Source: Holophagaceae bacterium UBA706 (GTDB lineage Bacteria > Acidobacteriota > Holophagae > Holophagales > Holophagaceae). From it: DNA of 8,742 nt. Under the pieces are notes generated by a model. That model was not told where the DNA came from and made no database searches. It saw only the letters and a list, made by a program, of their open reading frames with translations. The stretch spans positions 7,628 through 16,369 of the forward strand of contig DBME01000439.1 in the NCBI GenBank assembly GCA_002298155.1, in the 5' to 3' direction. Shown piece after piece: positions 1-6,466 of the stretch; the stretch's first letter is position 1; every line of letters begins with the position of its first letter. The position numbers were made by a program, and so were the translations under genes.

Positions 1-554
1 TGCACCCGGTGCACGCCGCTCTCGAAGCGGAACAGGGAATAGGCGCCTTCGCCCTCCACCTCGGCCACCACTTCCTTGAGGCCCCCCTGGTCGGCTTCGC
101 TCTCGCTCAGCACCGACACCTTGAAGCCACGGCGCTCGGCGAAGCGCACGTACATGCGGAAGATCTCCGCCGCGAAGAGCGCCGCCTCCTCACCGCCCGT
201 GCCGGCGCGCACTTCCAGGATGACGTTGCGGGCGTCCTTGGGATCCTTGGGGATGAGGAGCCTGCGCAGGTCGGCTTCGCCCTGGGCGATGGCCTCCTTG
301 AGGCCGGGGATCTCCAGCTCGGCCATTTCGCGCAGGTCGGCGTCCATGGACTTGTCGCCCAGGATCTCCTCGGCCTCCTCCAGCTGGTGGAGGCGGGTGC
401 GCTGGAGGTGCCAGGCGGCCACCACCGGCTCCAGCTCTGAGCGCAGCTTGGTCAGCTCACGCAGGCGCCGGGAATCGCTGACCACGGCGGGATCCTGAAG
501 CTGGGCTTCGATTTCCTGGAACTTGGCATCGAGGGATTCGAGCTGGTCCTGCAT
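1..554 (-). CDS. prfA: Peptide chain release factor 1, N-terminal part (runs off the window)
   Basis: RF1 recognises UAA and UAG stop codons in the ribosomal A site and triggers peptide release. The 184 visible codons begin MQDQLESLDAKF and cover the helical N-terminal domain (about residues 1-100) and the start of domain 2. The diagnostic block is at residues 110-128, NVILEVRAGTGGEEAALFA. RF2 instead has an H-A-G-A-G-G-T-E-A type block here, so RF1 is preferred. The visible end, ESGVHRV, is the conserved stretch shortly before the GGQ region; the GGQ loop and the stop-codon-reading motif lie outside the window. The ATG at 554 has a good Shine-Dalgarno sequence (GGGAGG, 559-564) 4 nt upstream. 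The gene follows rpmE, a common bacterial order, but a strong intrinsic terminator sits between them. The identification is firm; only the C-terminal half is unseen. Confidence 0.96.
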   Translation of the reverse strand, partial: MQDQLESLDAKFQEIEAQLQDPAVVSDSRRLRELTKLRSELEPVVAAWHLQRTRLHQLEEAEEILGDKSMDADLREMAELEIPGLKEAIAQGEADLRRLLIPKDPKDARNVILEVRAGTGGEEAALFAAEIFRMYVRFAERRGFKVSVLSESEADQGGLKEVVAEVEGEGAYSLFRFESGVHRV

Positions 555-570
555 GGGGCCTCCCGGAGCA

Positions 571-602
571 TAAAAAAAGAACGGGCCGAGATCGGCCCGT
601 TC
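571..602 (-). terminator. Rho-independent terminator downstream of rpmE
   Basis: Read on the minus strand, this is a perfect 11-bp inverted repeat (GAACGGGCCGA at 592-602 against TCGGCCCGTTC at 579-589) followed directly by seven T (572-578). This is a textbook intrinsic terminator. It begins 15 nt after the rpmE stop codon. The plus-strand side of the stem has no T tract, so it acts in one direction only. The T tract ends 17 nt before the prfA start codon. Confidence 0.9.
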
Positions 603-617
603 CTGGGAATGGCGTCG

Positions 618-875
618 CTACTGGTTGGCTTCGGGAGCGGCCTCGACGGCGGCTTCCGCCACGGCCGGAGCGGCTTCCTTCTTGGCATACTTGCGGTTGA
701 ACTTCTCGACCCGGCCGGCGGTGTCCATGAGCTTCTGCTTGCCCGTGAAGAACGGGTGGCAGGCTGCGCACACTTCGACGCGGAGCTCCTTCTTGGTGGA
801 GCGGGTGACGAACTCACTGCCGCACGCGCAGTGGACGTTCACTTCGTGGAGCTGGGGATGGATCTTGTCCTTCAT
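618..875 (-). CDS. rpmE: 50S ribosomal protein L31, zinc-binding (C+) form
   Basis: L31 is a small protein of the large ribosomal subunit that helps bridge the two subunits at the central protuberance. The 85-residue product starts [20 protein letters not shown]. It keeps the four zinc-ligand cysteines (C16, C18, C36, C39) in the HCACGSEF and [13 protein letters not shown] blocks, and the C-terminal signature [10 protein letters not shown]. It is therefore the zinc-containing form rather than the zinc-free paralogue made during zinc starvation. The start at 875 is chosen because the family sequence begins there and AGGAGG (881-886) lies 5 nt upstream; longer readings to 974 add unrelated residues. 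After the normal end near residue 64 there is an Ala/Glu-rich tail of about 20 residues ([12 protein letters not shown]...EANQ), longer than in typical L31. A promoter precedes the gene and a terminator follows it. Confidence 0.97.
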   Translation of the reverse strand: MKDKIHPQLHEVNVHCACGSEFVTRSTKKELRVEVCAACHPFFTGKQKLMDTAGRVEKFNRKYAKKEAAPAVAEAAVEAAPEANQ

Positions 876-939
876 GGAGGCCTCCTGGAACCGACCGGAT
901 GCCATGGCGGCACGCGGCTTGTTCACGCACAAGGGGATT

Positions 940-968
940 AGTTTATACCGTCCAGGCCCCGGACTCAA
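940..968 (-). promoter_or_regulatory. Candidate sigma70-type promoter for rpmE
   Basis: On the minus strand, TTGAGT (963-968, 4 of 6 against TTGACA) is followed after exactly 17 nt by TAAACT (940-945, 4 of 6 against TATAAT). The overlapping TATAAA (942-947) gives an alternative -10 at a poorer 15-nt spacing. Transcription would begin around 933-935, leaving a leader of about 60 nt before rpmE. The -35 box starts 7 nt after the stop codon of the preceding membrane-protein gene. The motif match is the only evidence. Confidence 0.55.
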
Positions 969-975
969 CGACAAA

Positions 976-1722
976 TCACTGGGGAGCCAGAAGCCACCGG
1001 CCGGACATGAGCCGCTTGAGGTGGATGGCCACCAGGACCGCCAGGACGAGGGTGAAATTGAAGCTCAGCTCTAGCAGCCAGGCGTAAGGCCGGCGGTGGT
1101 GGAACACGAAGGTCCAGAGGAGGGCGTCCAGCACGGTGAAGGCCAGCGTTTCGCCGACAGCCTGCCAGGCGGGTCTGGGCTCGGAGTGGCGCTCCAGCAT
1201 GTAGCCGGTGAAGGCGCCGTACACCAGGCGGCTCACGTTGAAGCCCCGGGTGCTGGTGAAGCCCAGGGGAATGGCCATGAGCGTGCCGAAGAGCATGGAG
1301 GTGAGCACCCGCCCCTGGTTGCCCAGGCGCTGCCACCGGCGCCGCAGGAGGAAGATCCCGGTGCCCACGGCGAGCCCGTGGGCCATGCAGAAGGCCAGGC
1401 TCAGGTGCCAGGGCCAGCCGCCCTGGAGGAAGAGGTAGCCGCCGGTGGCGAGCCCCAGGAGGCTGCCGGCCAGCAAGGCGGTTTCGCTGCGGTGGTTGGC
1501 ATCCGTGCCTTCGCCGCTGGACAGTTCCCCGGCCAGTTCCCCTGGGACTTCCTTCTCGGCCAGGAGGACGGCCATCTGGGATTCCGTGCGGATGTCCCGG
1601 GCCTCGGCCTCATCCAGCAGATGCGCTTCCAGTTCGCGCAGGATCAGGCGCCTACGGCCGGAGGAGAGCCCCCCCAGGCCCCTCTCCACTTCGGAGAGGT
1701 AAGCCGCCAGGGCCTGTTTCAC
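976..1722 (-). CDS. HAAS-like N-terminal domain fused to a multi-spanning membrane region
   Basis: The product is 248 residues. Residues 1-45 ([20 protein letters not shown], then [19 protein letters not shown]) resemble the HAAS (HTH-associated alpha-helical signalling) and DUF1700-type helical domain, which is commonly encoded next to PadR regulators. A polar linker follows, then roughly five hydrophobic segments near 82-100, 106-126, 138-155, 189-209 and 213-235, so it is probably an inner-membrane protein with a cytoplasmic N-terminus. The GTG start at 1722 overlaps the stop of the PadR gene in GTGA. An in-frame start further upstream (to 1770) would lie wholly inside padR and is disfavoured. 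In known PadR/HAAS pairs the membrane protein is thought to signal to, or sequester, the regulator, but no ligand or output can be read from this sequence. The family call is moderate and the function is inferred from context. Confidence 0.75.
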   Translation of the reverse strand: MKQALAAYLSEVERGLGGLSSGRRRLILRELEAHLLDEAEARDIRTESQMAVLLAEKEVPGELAGELSSGEGTDANHRSETALLAGSLLGLATGGYLFLQGGWPWHLSLAFCMAHGLAVGTGIFLLRRRWQRLGNQGRVLTSMLFGTLMAIPLGFTSTRGFNVSRLVYGAFTGYMLERHSEPRPAWQAVGETLAFTVLDALLWTFVFHHRRPYAWLLELSFNFTLVLAVLVAIHLKRLMSGRWLLAPQ

Positions 1723-2045
1723 GGCCGCGGGCCCACGAACCCGTCGACCATGGCCACGAAACGTCCCCACTCCTGCTTCTTCGCGGCCAGGAACGCGGCG
1801 CCCGCAGGCTGGATGGCGTAGTAGCGGCGGTCACGGCCGTTGGGCTGGGTCTGCCAGTAGGAGGTGATGAACTCGGCGGCTTCGAGCTTGTGGAGGGCGG
1901 GGTACAGTGCGCCTTCCTTCAGCGTGTAGGTGCCGTCGGTGCGCTGCTTGACGGTCTCGATGATCTGGTAGCCGTACATCGGGGCATCCGAGAGGAGGGA
2001 CAGCAGCAGGATGGGCGTGCTCCCTTTCAGCAATTCTCGGTCCAT
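1719..2045 (-). CDS. PadR-family winged-helix transcriptional regulator
   Basis: The 108-residue protein is a small PadR (subfamily s1) DNA-binding regulator. Visible hallmarks are the N-terminal MDRELLKGSTPILLLSLL, the MYGYQI block (23-28), the recognition-helix region LKEGALYPALHKLE (42-55), and the wing motif GRDRRYYAI (70-78). The short C-terminus leaves room for only one dimerisation helix. The ATG at 2045 is chosen for its GGGAGG site (2050-2055, 4 nt spacing) and because the family sequence starts there; the 12 upstream in-frame codons would cover the ribosome-binding site and -10 box. It has its own promoter, and a short dyad covers the -10 region, which suggests autoregulation. It is translationally coupled to the HAAS-like gene and lies 89 nt downstream of the exporter operon, a plausible target. 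PadR proteins usually repress, often derepressed by toxic compounds; the effector here is unknown. Confidence 0.93.
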   Translation of the reverse strand: MDRELLKGSTPILLLSLLSDAPMYGYQIIETVKQRTDGTYTLKEGALYPALHKLEAAEFITSYWQTQPNGRDRRYYAIQPAGAAFLAAKKQEWGRFVAMVDGFVGPRP

Positions 2046-2058
2046 AAGGCCTCCCGGT

Positions 2059-2074
2059 GTAAACCCTATTTTAC
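2059..2074 (-). promoter_or_regulatory. Candidate PadR operator dyad overlapping the -10 box
   Basis: A perfect inverted repeat, GTAAA-N6-TTTAC, spans 16 bp and covers the -10 hexamer and the probable transcription start of padR. PadR-family proteins commonly bind short AT-rich dyads at their own promoters, so autorepression is a reasonable inference. A 5-bp half-site can arise by chance. Confidence 0.45.
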
Positions 2075-2095
2075 CTCGCAAGCTGATGGGGTCAA
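2068..2095 (-). promoter_or_regulatory. Sigma70-type promoter of the padR-HAAS pair
   Basis: On the minus strand, TTGACC (2090-2095, 5 of 6) is followed after 16 nt by TAAAAT (2068-2073, 5 of 6). It is the best promoter match in the window. Transcription would start near 2061, giving a very short leader in which the GGGAGG ribosome site (2050-2055) follows within a few bases. It makes padR transcription independent of the exporter operon ending at 2135. No clear intrinsic terminator is visible between the two, so read-through is also possible. Confidence 0.75.
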
Positions 2096-2134
2096 CGTGT
2101 GAGGCATCAACTCCCTGAGAAAATAATTAATGTT

Positions 2135-3361
2135 TCAACTTCTCATGGCTTCCGTTACCGGGATGCGGCTGGCCCGCCAAGCAGGCAGGAAACCGCCGAA
2201 GATGCCCATGAGCACGCTGAAGGCCACCCCCTGGGCCATGAGATCCGGGGTCACCGTGAAGGCGTAGCTCAGGTCGGACCAGGTGAGCATGCTCACCGCC
2301 CCGGTGCTGGTTCCGTTGAAGAGGAGCGAGAGGAACGCCCCCAGGATCCCCCCCAGGGAGGTCAGGAGGATGGCCTCCCACTGGAAGCTGGCGAGGATCG
2401 CCCGGCGCCCGAAGCCGATGGCCCGGAGGGTGCCGATCTCGGAGGTGCGGCCGGCGACGGTGGCGTACATGGTGTTCATGGCCGCGAACACGGCGCCCAC
2501 CGTGAGGATCACCGTGATGATCTGCCCCAGGATCTGCATGGGCCTGCCGGCGTCGCCCAGGCTGGCGAAGTAGTCGGGTTCGGCCTTGGCCTCCAGCTTG
2601 AGCCGCACGTCCCGGTCCATGTCCTTCACGAAGGCGTCCACGTCCGCGGCGCTGCGCAGGCGCACGGTCATGGAGGAGTTCATGCCGTAGCGGCGGTAGG
2701 CCTGGCGCAGGTCGGCCACGTCCGTCCAGATCTCCGAATCGAAGACGCTGCCGTCCCCGTCGAAGACGCCCACCACCTTCCAGGAGCGCCCGGCCATGTC
2801 GAAGGACCGGCCCAGCTCCACGCCGGTGTAGCGGTTGAGCATGCGCCGGGGGACCACCGCCTCGGAGAGGCCGGGCTGGAACCACCGGCCCTCCAGCATG
2901 CGCACCTGGCTCCGAAGGCGCGTGCCTGCGGGGGTGGTGCCGCGCACGGTGACGGAAAGGGTGCCGGAACCGTCGGACAGCGCCACTTGCTTGCTCACGA
3001 TGATGTCGGTGGTGGCCAGCGGTCCGTGGTCGTCCTGGGCCAGGAGGGGGTGGGTGAGGATGAGCCGGGCCTGGTCCAGGGTGATGGAGCTCATCATCTC
3101 CACCCGCGAGTTGGGCCGCAGGATGACCACCTGGTCCTCGCGGCCGCTGCGCACGTAGGCCCGGGAGACGCCCTGGGCCATGGACAGCACCACCACGAAG
3201 ACCATCACCACGATGGCGATGGCCCCCACGGTCGAGAGGGTGCCGGCGAAGCGCTGCCAGATGGACCGCCAGTTGTAGCTGAGGGGCAGGGGGCTGAAGA
3301 GCGCGGCGTGGAGCAGCCACAGCAGGTACGGGGCGAGGGGGATGAAGAGGTACCAGATCAC
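2135..3361 (-). CDS. ABC exporter permease 2, FtsX/MacB-like with an extra N-terminal membrane segment
   Basis: The 408-residue inner-membrane permease probably pairs with the preceding permease and the LolD/MacB-like ATPase. A hydrophobic stretch lies at residues 1-22 ([17 protein letters not shown]...). After the PLSYNWRSIWQR segment come the usual first FtsX transmembrane helix (about 41-63), a periplasmic MacB-type domain (about 64-277), and three C-terminal helices (about 278-300, 327-350, 375-396). The loop AGRTSEIGTLRAIGFGRRAI (303-322) and the end LPAWRASRIPVTEAMRS are FtsX-family coupling signatures. The GTG start at 3361 overlaps the previous stop codon as GTGA. The first Met is near residue 61, inside the first FtsX helix, so the GTG is needed for an intact protein. 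The extra first helix gives five predicted segments rather than the common four. The substrate is unknown. Confidence 0.88.
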   Translation of the reverse strand: MIWYLFIPLAPYLLWLLHAALFSPLPLSYNWRSIWQRFAGTLSTVGAIAIVVMVFVVVLSMAQGVSRAYVRSGREDQVVILRPNSRVEMMSSITLDQARLILTHPLLAQDDHGPLATTDIIVSKQVALSDGSGTLSVTVRGTTPAGTRLRSQVRMLEGRWFQPGLSEAVVPRRMLNRYTGVELGRSFDMAGRSWKVVGVFDGDGSVFDSEIWTDVADLRQAYRRYGMNSSMTVRLRSAADVDAFVKDMDRDVRLKLEAKAEPDYFASLGDAGRPMQILGQIITVILTVGAVFAAMNTMYATVAGRTSEIGTLRAIGFGRRAILASFQWEAILLTSLGGILGAFLSLLFNGTSTGAVSMLTWSDLSYAFTVTPDLMAQGVAFSVLMGIFGGFLPAWRASRIPVTEAMRS

Positions 3362-4521
3362 AGCGCCCTCAGCCCTTCGGTGATGGGCCTGCGGCTGGCG
3401 CGGTAGGCGGGGATGAAGGTGGACAGGAGGCCCAGGCCCAGGGTGAGCAGGACGCAGAGCAGGAGGGTCTCGCCCGTGATGATGAAGTCGGCCATCCAGG
3501 GCAGGAGCTGGCCGGCCACGTTGGCCGCGAGGCTGGCGGCGCACATGGCCAGGGCGATGCCCAGGCCGCTGCCCATGAGGGACAGGAGCAGGCCTTCGGC
3601 CATGAGCAGGCTGAGGATCTGGCCGGAGCTGAAGCCGATGGCGCGCATGGTGGAGATCTGGGTGGTGCGCTCGCGGATGGCCATGGCCATGGTGTTGGCG
3701 GTGACGATGAGGATGGCCACCAGCACGGCGCCCGAGATGGAGTGGACCATGGTGGAGAAGTCGCCGAGCATCTTGATCATGTTCAGGTTGAAGGCGTTCT
3801 CCGTGATGGAGAGGGTCTCCTGGGCGCTGTTGGCGAAATGGCGGTCGATGCGGTCGCACAGGCGCGGGATGTCCGAGGGGTTCTTGGCGCGCACGGTGAA
3901 GGCGCCCACGCGGCCCTTCATCCAGGGCACGGCCTCCTGCAGCTGCTTGATGTTGAAGGCCAGGAACATCTCGTCGGAGTTGCGCTGGCCCTTGAAGATG
4001 ATGCGGATGTTGAGGCGCAGGGTGATGTTGAAGATGCTGCTGCGCAGGGGCACCACGTCGCCCAGCTTCCAGCCGTACTTGTCGGCCAGGGTCTTGCCCA
4101 CGCAGCAGGCGTTGCCGTCCCGGATGAAGTCGCGCACCTGGGACGGGGGGATGCTGGGGAGGTTCGCCTCCTCCCGGTACACCTGGAGGTAGGTCTCGGG
4201 GTCCACCGCGAAGTTCGCGAAGAAGTTCTTGGGATCCTTGTACTCGCCGCCGAACCACTGGAAGGCCGTGAACTGCTCGATCTCCGGCTGCTGCCGCAGG
4301 TAGTTGGCGTAGGACTGGGGGATGACGTTGGTGAAGGAGGCCTTGTCCTGCACCACGAACCGCATGCCGCTGGCGGTGGAGGTGGTGAGCGAATCCATGG
4401 TGCCCAGCAGGCTCTGCAGGAGGGCGATGAGGAAGACCGACACGGCCAGGCTGAGCACCGTGAGGATCGTCCGCCGCTTGGAGCGGAACAGGGAGCGCAG
4501 GATCAGGGTTAGGAACTTCAC
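3358..4521 (-). CDS. ABC exporter permease 1, FtsX/MacB-like
   Basis: The 387-residue integral membrane protein has the standard four-helix MacB/FtsX layout: helix 1 at about 17-39, a large periplasmic domain (about 40-258), and helices at about 259-281, 307-331 and 351-371. The conserved cytoplasmic loop [20 protein letters not shown] (282-301) contacts the ATPase in this family, and the end [16 protein letters not shown] is characteristic. The periplasmic domain contains an adjacent Cys pair (C139-C140) and a third Cys at 222. No ATPase domain is fused, unlike E. coli MacB. The GTG start at 4521 overlaps the stop of the ATPase gene (GTGA), and its own stop overlaps the GTG of permease 2. 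It differs clearly from permease 2, so a heterodimeric channel is inferred. Mechanotransmission-type transport of a substrate from the periplasmic side is known for MacB; the cargo here cannot be read. Confidence 0.92.
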   Translation of the reverse strand: MKFLTLILRSLFRSKRRTILTVLSLAVSVFLIALLQSLLGTMDSLTTSTASGMRFVVQDKASFTNVIPQSYANYLRQQPEIEQFTAFQWFGGEYKDPKNFFANFAVDPETYLQVYREEANLPSIPPSQVRDFIRDGNACCVGKTLADKYGWKLGDVVPLRSSIFNITLRLNIRIIFKGQRNSDEMFLAFNIKQLQEAVPWMKGRVGAFTVRAKNPSDIPRLCDRIDRHFANSAQETLSITENAFNLNMIKMLGDFSTMVHSISGAVLVAILIVTANTMAMAIRERTTQISTMRAIGFSSGQILSLLMAEGLLLSLMGSGLGIALAMCAASLAANVAGQLLPWMADFIITGETLLLCVLLTLGLGLLSTFIPAYRASRRPITEGLRAL

Positions 4522-5261
4522 GCGCCTTCCGGTCCCGGGAGGATGCGCGGCAGCTCCGGCCGGTCATGCACCTCCACCGTGCGGTCCAGGACGCCCTTCT
4601 CCAGGTGGATCTGGAACCGCGCGTGCTGGGCGGCCTTGGGGTCGTGGGTGACCAGGACGATGGTCTTGCCCAGCTCCTGGTTCAGGTGCTCCAGGAGGAT
4701 CAGCGCCTCCTCGGCGTTGCGGGCGTCCAGGGCGCCGGTGGGCTCGTCGGCGACGATGAGCTCCGGGTCGTGGACGATGGCCCGGGCGATGGCCACCCGC
4801 TGCTCCTGGCCGCCGGAAAGCTGGCGGGGATAGTTGTGCATGCGGTCCGTGAGGTTGACCAGCTCCAGGGCCCGCAGCACCCGGCGGCGCCGTTCGGCGC
4901 GGCCCAGGTCGGCGAGCAAGAGGGGCAGCTCCACGTTCTCGTAGGCGTTGAGCACGGGCACCAGGTTGTAGTTCTGGAAGATGAACCCGACCTTGCGGCT
5001 GCGCCATATGGCCAGCTCGTCGTCGTCCAGGCGGTTCAGGGCGTGGCCGCACACTTCCAGCTCGCCGCCCGAGGGCCGGTCGATGCCGGCGATGAGGTTC
5101 AGGAGCGTGGTCTTGCCCGAGCCGCTGGGGCCCATGAGGGCGTAGTACCCGCCCCGGGGGATGTCCAGGTCGATGCCCGTGAGCACGGGGATCTCCAGGG
5201 TGCCCCGCCAGTAGCTCTTGGCGAGGTTGCGCAGGCGGACGCTGATGTCGCCGGTGGCCAT
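4518..5261 (-). CDS. ABC transporter ATP-binding protein, LolD/MacB type
   Basis: This cytoplasmic ATPase of 247 residues powers the two adjacent permeases. All nucleotide-binding motifs are intact: Walker A GPSGSGKT (44-51), Q-loop Gln96 in [13 protein letters not shown] signature LSGGQ (148-152), Walker B LIVADE with catalytic Glu173, D-loop ALD (177-179), and switch His206 in VTHD. The motif [22 protein letters not shown] is typical of the MacB/LolD/FtsE group. About 25 residues beyond the core ([18 protein letters not shown] end) are not diagnostic. The ATG at 5261 overlaps the stop of the adaptor gene by one base (TGATG), and the stop overlaps the GTG of permease 1. The family call is firm; choosing between LolD-, MacB- or DevA-like function would need phylogeny, and the adaptor neighbour argues for an exporter of the MacB/DevA type. 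Confidence 0.95.
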   Translation of the reverse strand: MATGDISVRLRNLAKSYWRGTLEIPVLTGIDLDIPRGGYYALMGPSGSGKTTLLNLIAGIDRPSGGELEVCGHALNRLDDDELAIWRSRKVGFIFQNYNLVPVLNAYENVELPLLLADLGRAERRRRVLRALELVNLTDRMHNYPRQLSGGQEQRVAIARAIVHDPELIVADEPTGALDARNAEEALILLEHLNQELGKTIVLVTHDPKAAQHARFQIHLEKGVLDRTVEVHDRPELPRILPGPEGA

Positions 5262-6352
5262 CAGCGCTCCTTGGGGTGCACCCGCTTGCCCACCTCGAGC
5301 TTGAGCTCCTGGGGCACCACGAGCAGCGGCAGGTCGGCGGGGATGCCCTTGGCCAGGAAGCCGATGGGGTTCTCCAGGCCCAGTTCGACCGGGCGCAATG
5401 CGGCGCGGCCGTTCTCCAGGGTCCACACGAAGGGCCTGCCCTGGCGCCGGACCACCAGCTCGCGGCCCAGGACGAGGGTCTGGGCCGGGAAGGGCTCGCC
5501 CATGAAGGTGATCTTGGCGCCCATGTCGGGCACGAGGATCGGGTCCTTGTCCACCAGGGCGACCCGCACGAGCACGGTGGCCTTCTGGCGGTTGGAGGCG
5601 GGGTAGATCTCCCGCAGGAGGCCCCGGAGGGGCTTGCGGCCGGGTTCGGCGTCCAGGGCGTCCACGCGGATCTCCGCGGGCATGCCCTTGTGCAGCTTGG
5701 GCAGGCCGGTCTCGTTGACCTCCACCTCCAGTTCGAGGCTGTCGAAATCCGCCAAGGTGGCGATGGCGTTGATGGCGTTGGCGCCCCCGGCGCTGCCCGG
5801 GCTCACGGTCTCGCCCACCTCGGAGAGCTTCTGGGTCACGGTGCCCGTGAAGGGGGCCCGCAGGACCATGTTCTCCAGAAGGGCGTCCTGGTAGGCCAGC
5901 TGGGCCTTGAGGGTCGCCACGGCGCTGCGGAGGCGGTCCAGGGAGGCGCGGTCCAGCACGCCGTCCTTGGCCAGGGCCTCGCCCCGGTCGCGGTCCAGTT
6001 CGGCCTGCTTCAGGTTGACCTGGATCTGGTCCCGGGAAGCTTCCAGGTCGGTGGCCTCCAGGCGGGCGATGATCTGGCCCTTGGTGACGCGGGTGCCCTC
6101 CTCCACGCCCAGCCAGGCAAGGCGGCCCGGCACCTTGGCGGAGAGGGTGGCCCGGTGGCGGGCCACCAGGTAGCCGCTGGCCGTGAGCACGGGGTTGCGT
6201 TCGCCCGCCTGGAAGACGGTGGGCGACGTGACGGCGAGGCTGAGGGGCGCGTTCCGGGCGGCGATCATCACCGCCACCACCAGGAGGGCGAGCCCGCCCA
6301 GGAGGACCCAGCCCCAGGGAAAGCGTCGCTTGAACGTCATCGGCTCGGACAT
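5261..6352 (-). CDS. Periplasmic adaptor subunit (HlyD/RND membrane-fusion family)
   Basis: The 363-residue adaptor probably links the MacB-like inner-membrane complex to an outer-membrane TolC-like channel. It has a short cytoplasmic start, one membrane anchor (about 13-32), a first lipoyl-like half with AKVPGRLAWLGVEEGTRVTKGQ (72-92), a helical hairpin (about 100-160, KQAELDRDRGEALAKDGVLDR), the second lipoyl half LRAPFTGTVTQKLSEVGETV (164-183), a beta-barrel region (about 205-290), and a membrane-proximal domain to the end. The hairpin is short, so the outer-membrane partner may be reached through a stacked or separate complex. It is the first gene of the four-gene operon, and its stop overlaps the ATPase start by one base. 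The ATG at 6352 has only a G-rich site (6357-6361); an ATG four codons later is the alternative. No outer-membrane channel gene is in the window. Confidence 0.92.
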   Translation of the reverse strand: MSEPMTFKRRFPWGWVLLGGLALLVVAVMIAARNAPLSLAVTSPTVFQAGERNPVLTASGYLVARHRATLSAKVPGRLAWLGVEEGTRVTKGQIIARLEATDLEASRDQIQVNLKQAELDRDRGEALAKDGVLDRASLDRLRSAVATLKAQLAYQDALLENMVLRAPFTGTVTQKLSEVGETVSPGSAGGANAINAIATLADFDSLELEVEVNETGLPKLHKGMPAEIRVDALDAEPGRKPLRGLLREIYPASNRQKATVLVRVALVDKDPILVPDMGAKITFMGEPFPAQTLVLGRELVVRRQGRPFVWTLENGRAALRPVELGLENPIGFLAKGIPADLPLLVVPQELKLEVGKRVHPKER

Positions 6353-6371
6353 GGTGCCCCCAGCTGCATGC

Positions 6372-6397
6372 TATGAATTCAGCAAACAATATTCATA
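6372..6397. promoter_or_regulatory. Candidate operator dyad upstream of the exporter operon
   Basis: A perfect 7-bp inverted repeat, TATGAAT-N12-ATTCATA, lies 20-45 nt upstream of the adaptor start codon. It overlaps the only AT-rich patch and the possible -10 boxes there. Its size and position suit a dimeric repressor. It does not match the GTAAA-N6-TTTAC dyad at the padR promoter, so the regulator need not be the local PadR protein. Confidence 0.45.
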
Positions 6398-6422
6398 ACG
6401 GCAACGCAAGGCCTCTTCCGGT

Positions 6423-6449
6423 AAAAAGCCGCGATCCACCGGTGAACGC
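6423..6449 (-). terminator. Weak intrinsic terminator candidate after mpg
   Basis: On the minus strand, GCGTTCACC (6441-6449) can pair with GGTGGATCGC (6431-6440) with one mismatch and one bulge. Three bases later comes a run of five T (6423-6427). It lies 17 nt past the mpg stop codon, the right place to end the guaD-mpg transcript, but the stem is imperfect and the loop tight. Confidence 0.4.
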
Positions 6450-6466
6450 CCTGCCGTTGCCGGAAA

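Larger units (their letters stand above)
6353..6466. other. Intergenic region between mpg and the exporter operon
   Basis: This 114-base stretch has no gene. It is more AT-rich than its surroundings, mainly at 6370-6400. It holds a weak terminator-like hairpin near the mpg end, a long-spaced inverted repeat (CGGCAACG against CGTTGCCG), and a 26-bp dyad close to the adaptor gene. A promoter for the exporter operon should lie here, but I find no convincing -35/-10 pair: TATGAA (6392-6397) and TATTGT (6386-6391) are possible -10 boxes without a good -35. Confidence 0.6.

Noticed and set aside
876..974. Upstream starts for rpmE
   Set aside because: They extend through the AGGAGG ribosome site and the candidate promoter into non-L31 sequence.
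2096..2134. Terminator after permease 2
   Set aside because: I see AT-rich DNA but no stable stem followed by a T run on the minus strand.
2099..3406. Long open frame on the plus strand opposite permease 2
   Set aside because: It lies antisense to a well-supported permease, its translation is His/Gly/Glu-rich with no recognisable domain, and such frames are expected from GC-rich third-position bias.
2135..4567. Single continuous minus-strand open frame spanning both permeases
   Set aside because: Only the part from 3361 down matches a permease. The upstream part overlaps permease 1 in another frame and is Pro/His/Arg-rich shadow sequence.
4518..6389. Upstream extension of the ATPase reading frame to 6389
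   Set aside because: The region above 5261 overlaps the adaptor gene in another frame and its translation is low-complexity. The true ATPase starts at the TGATG overlap.
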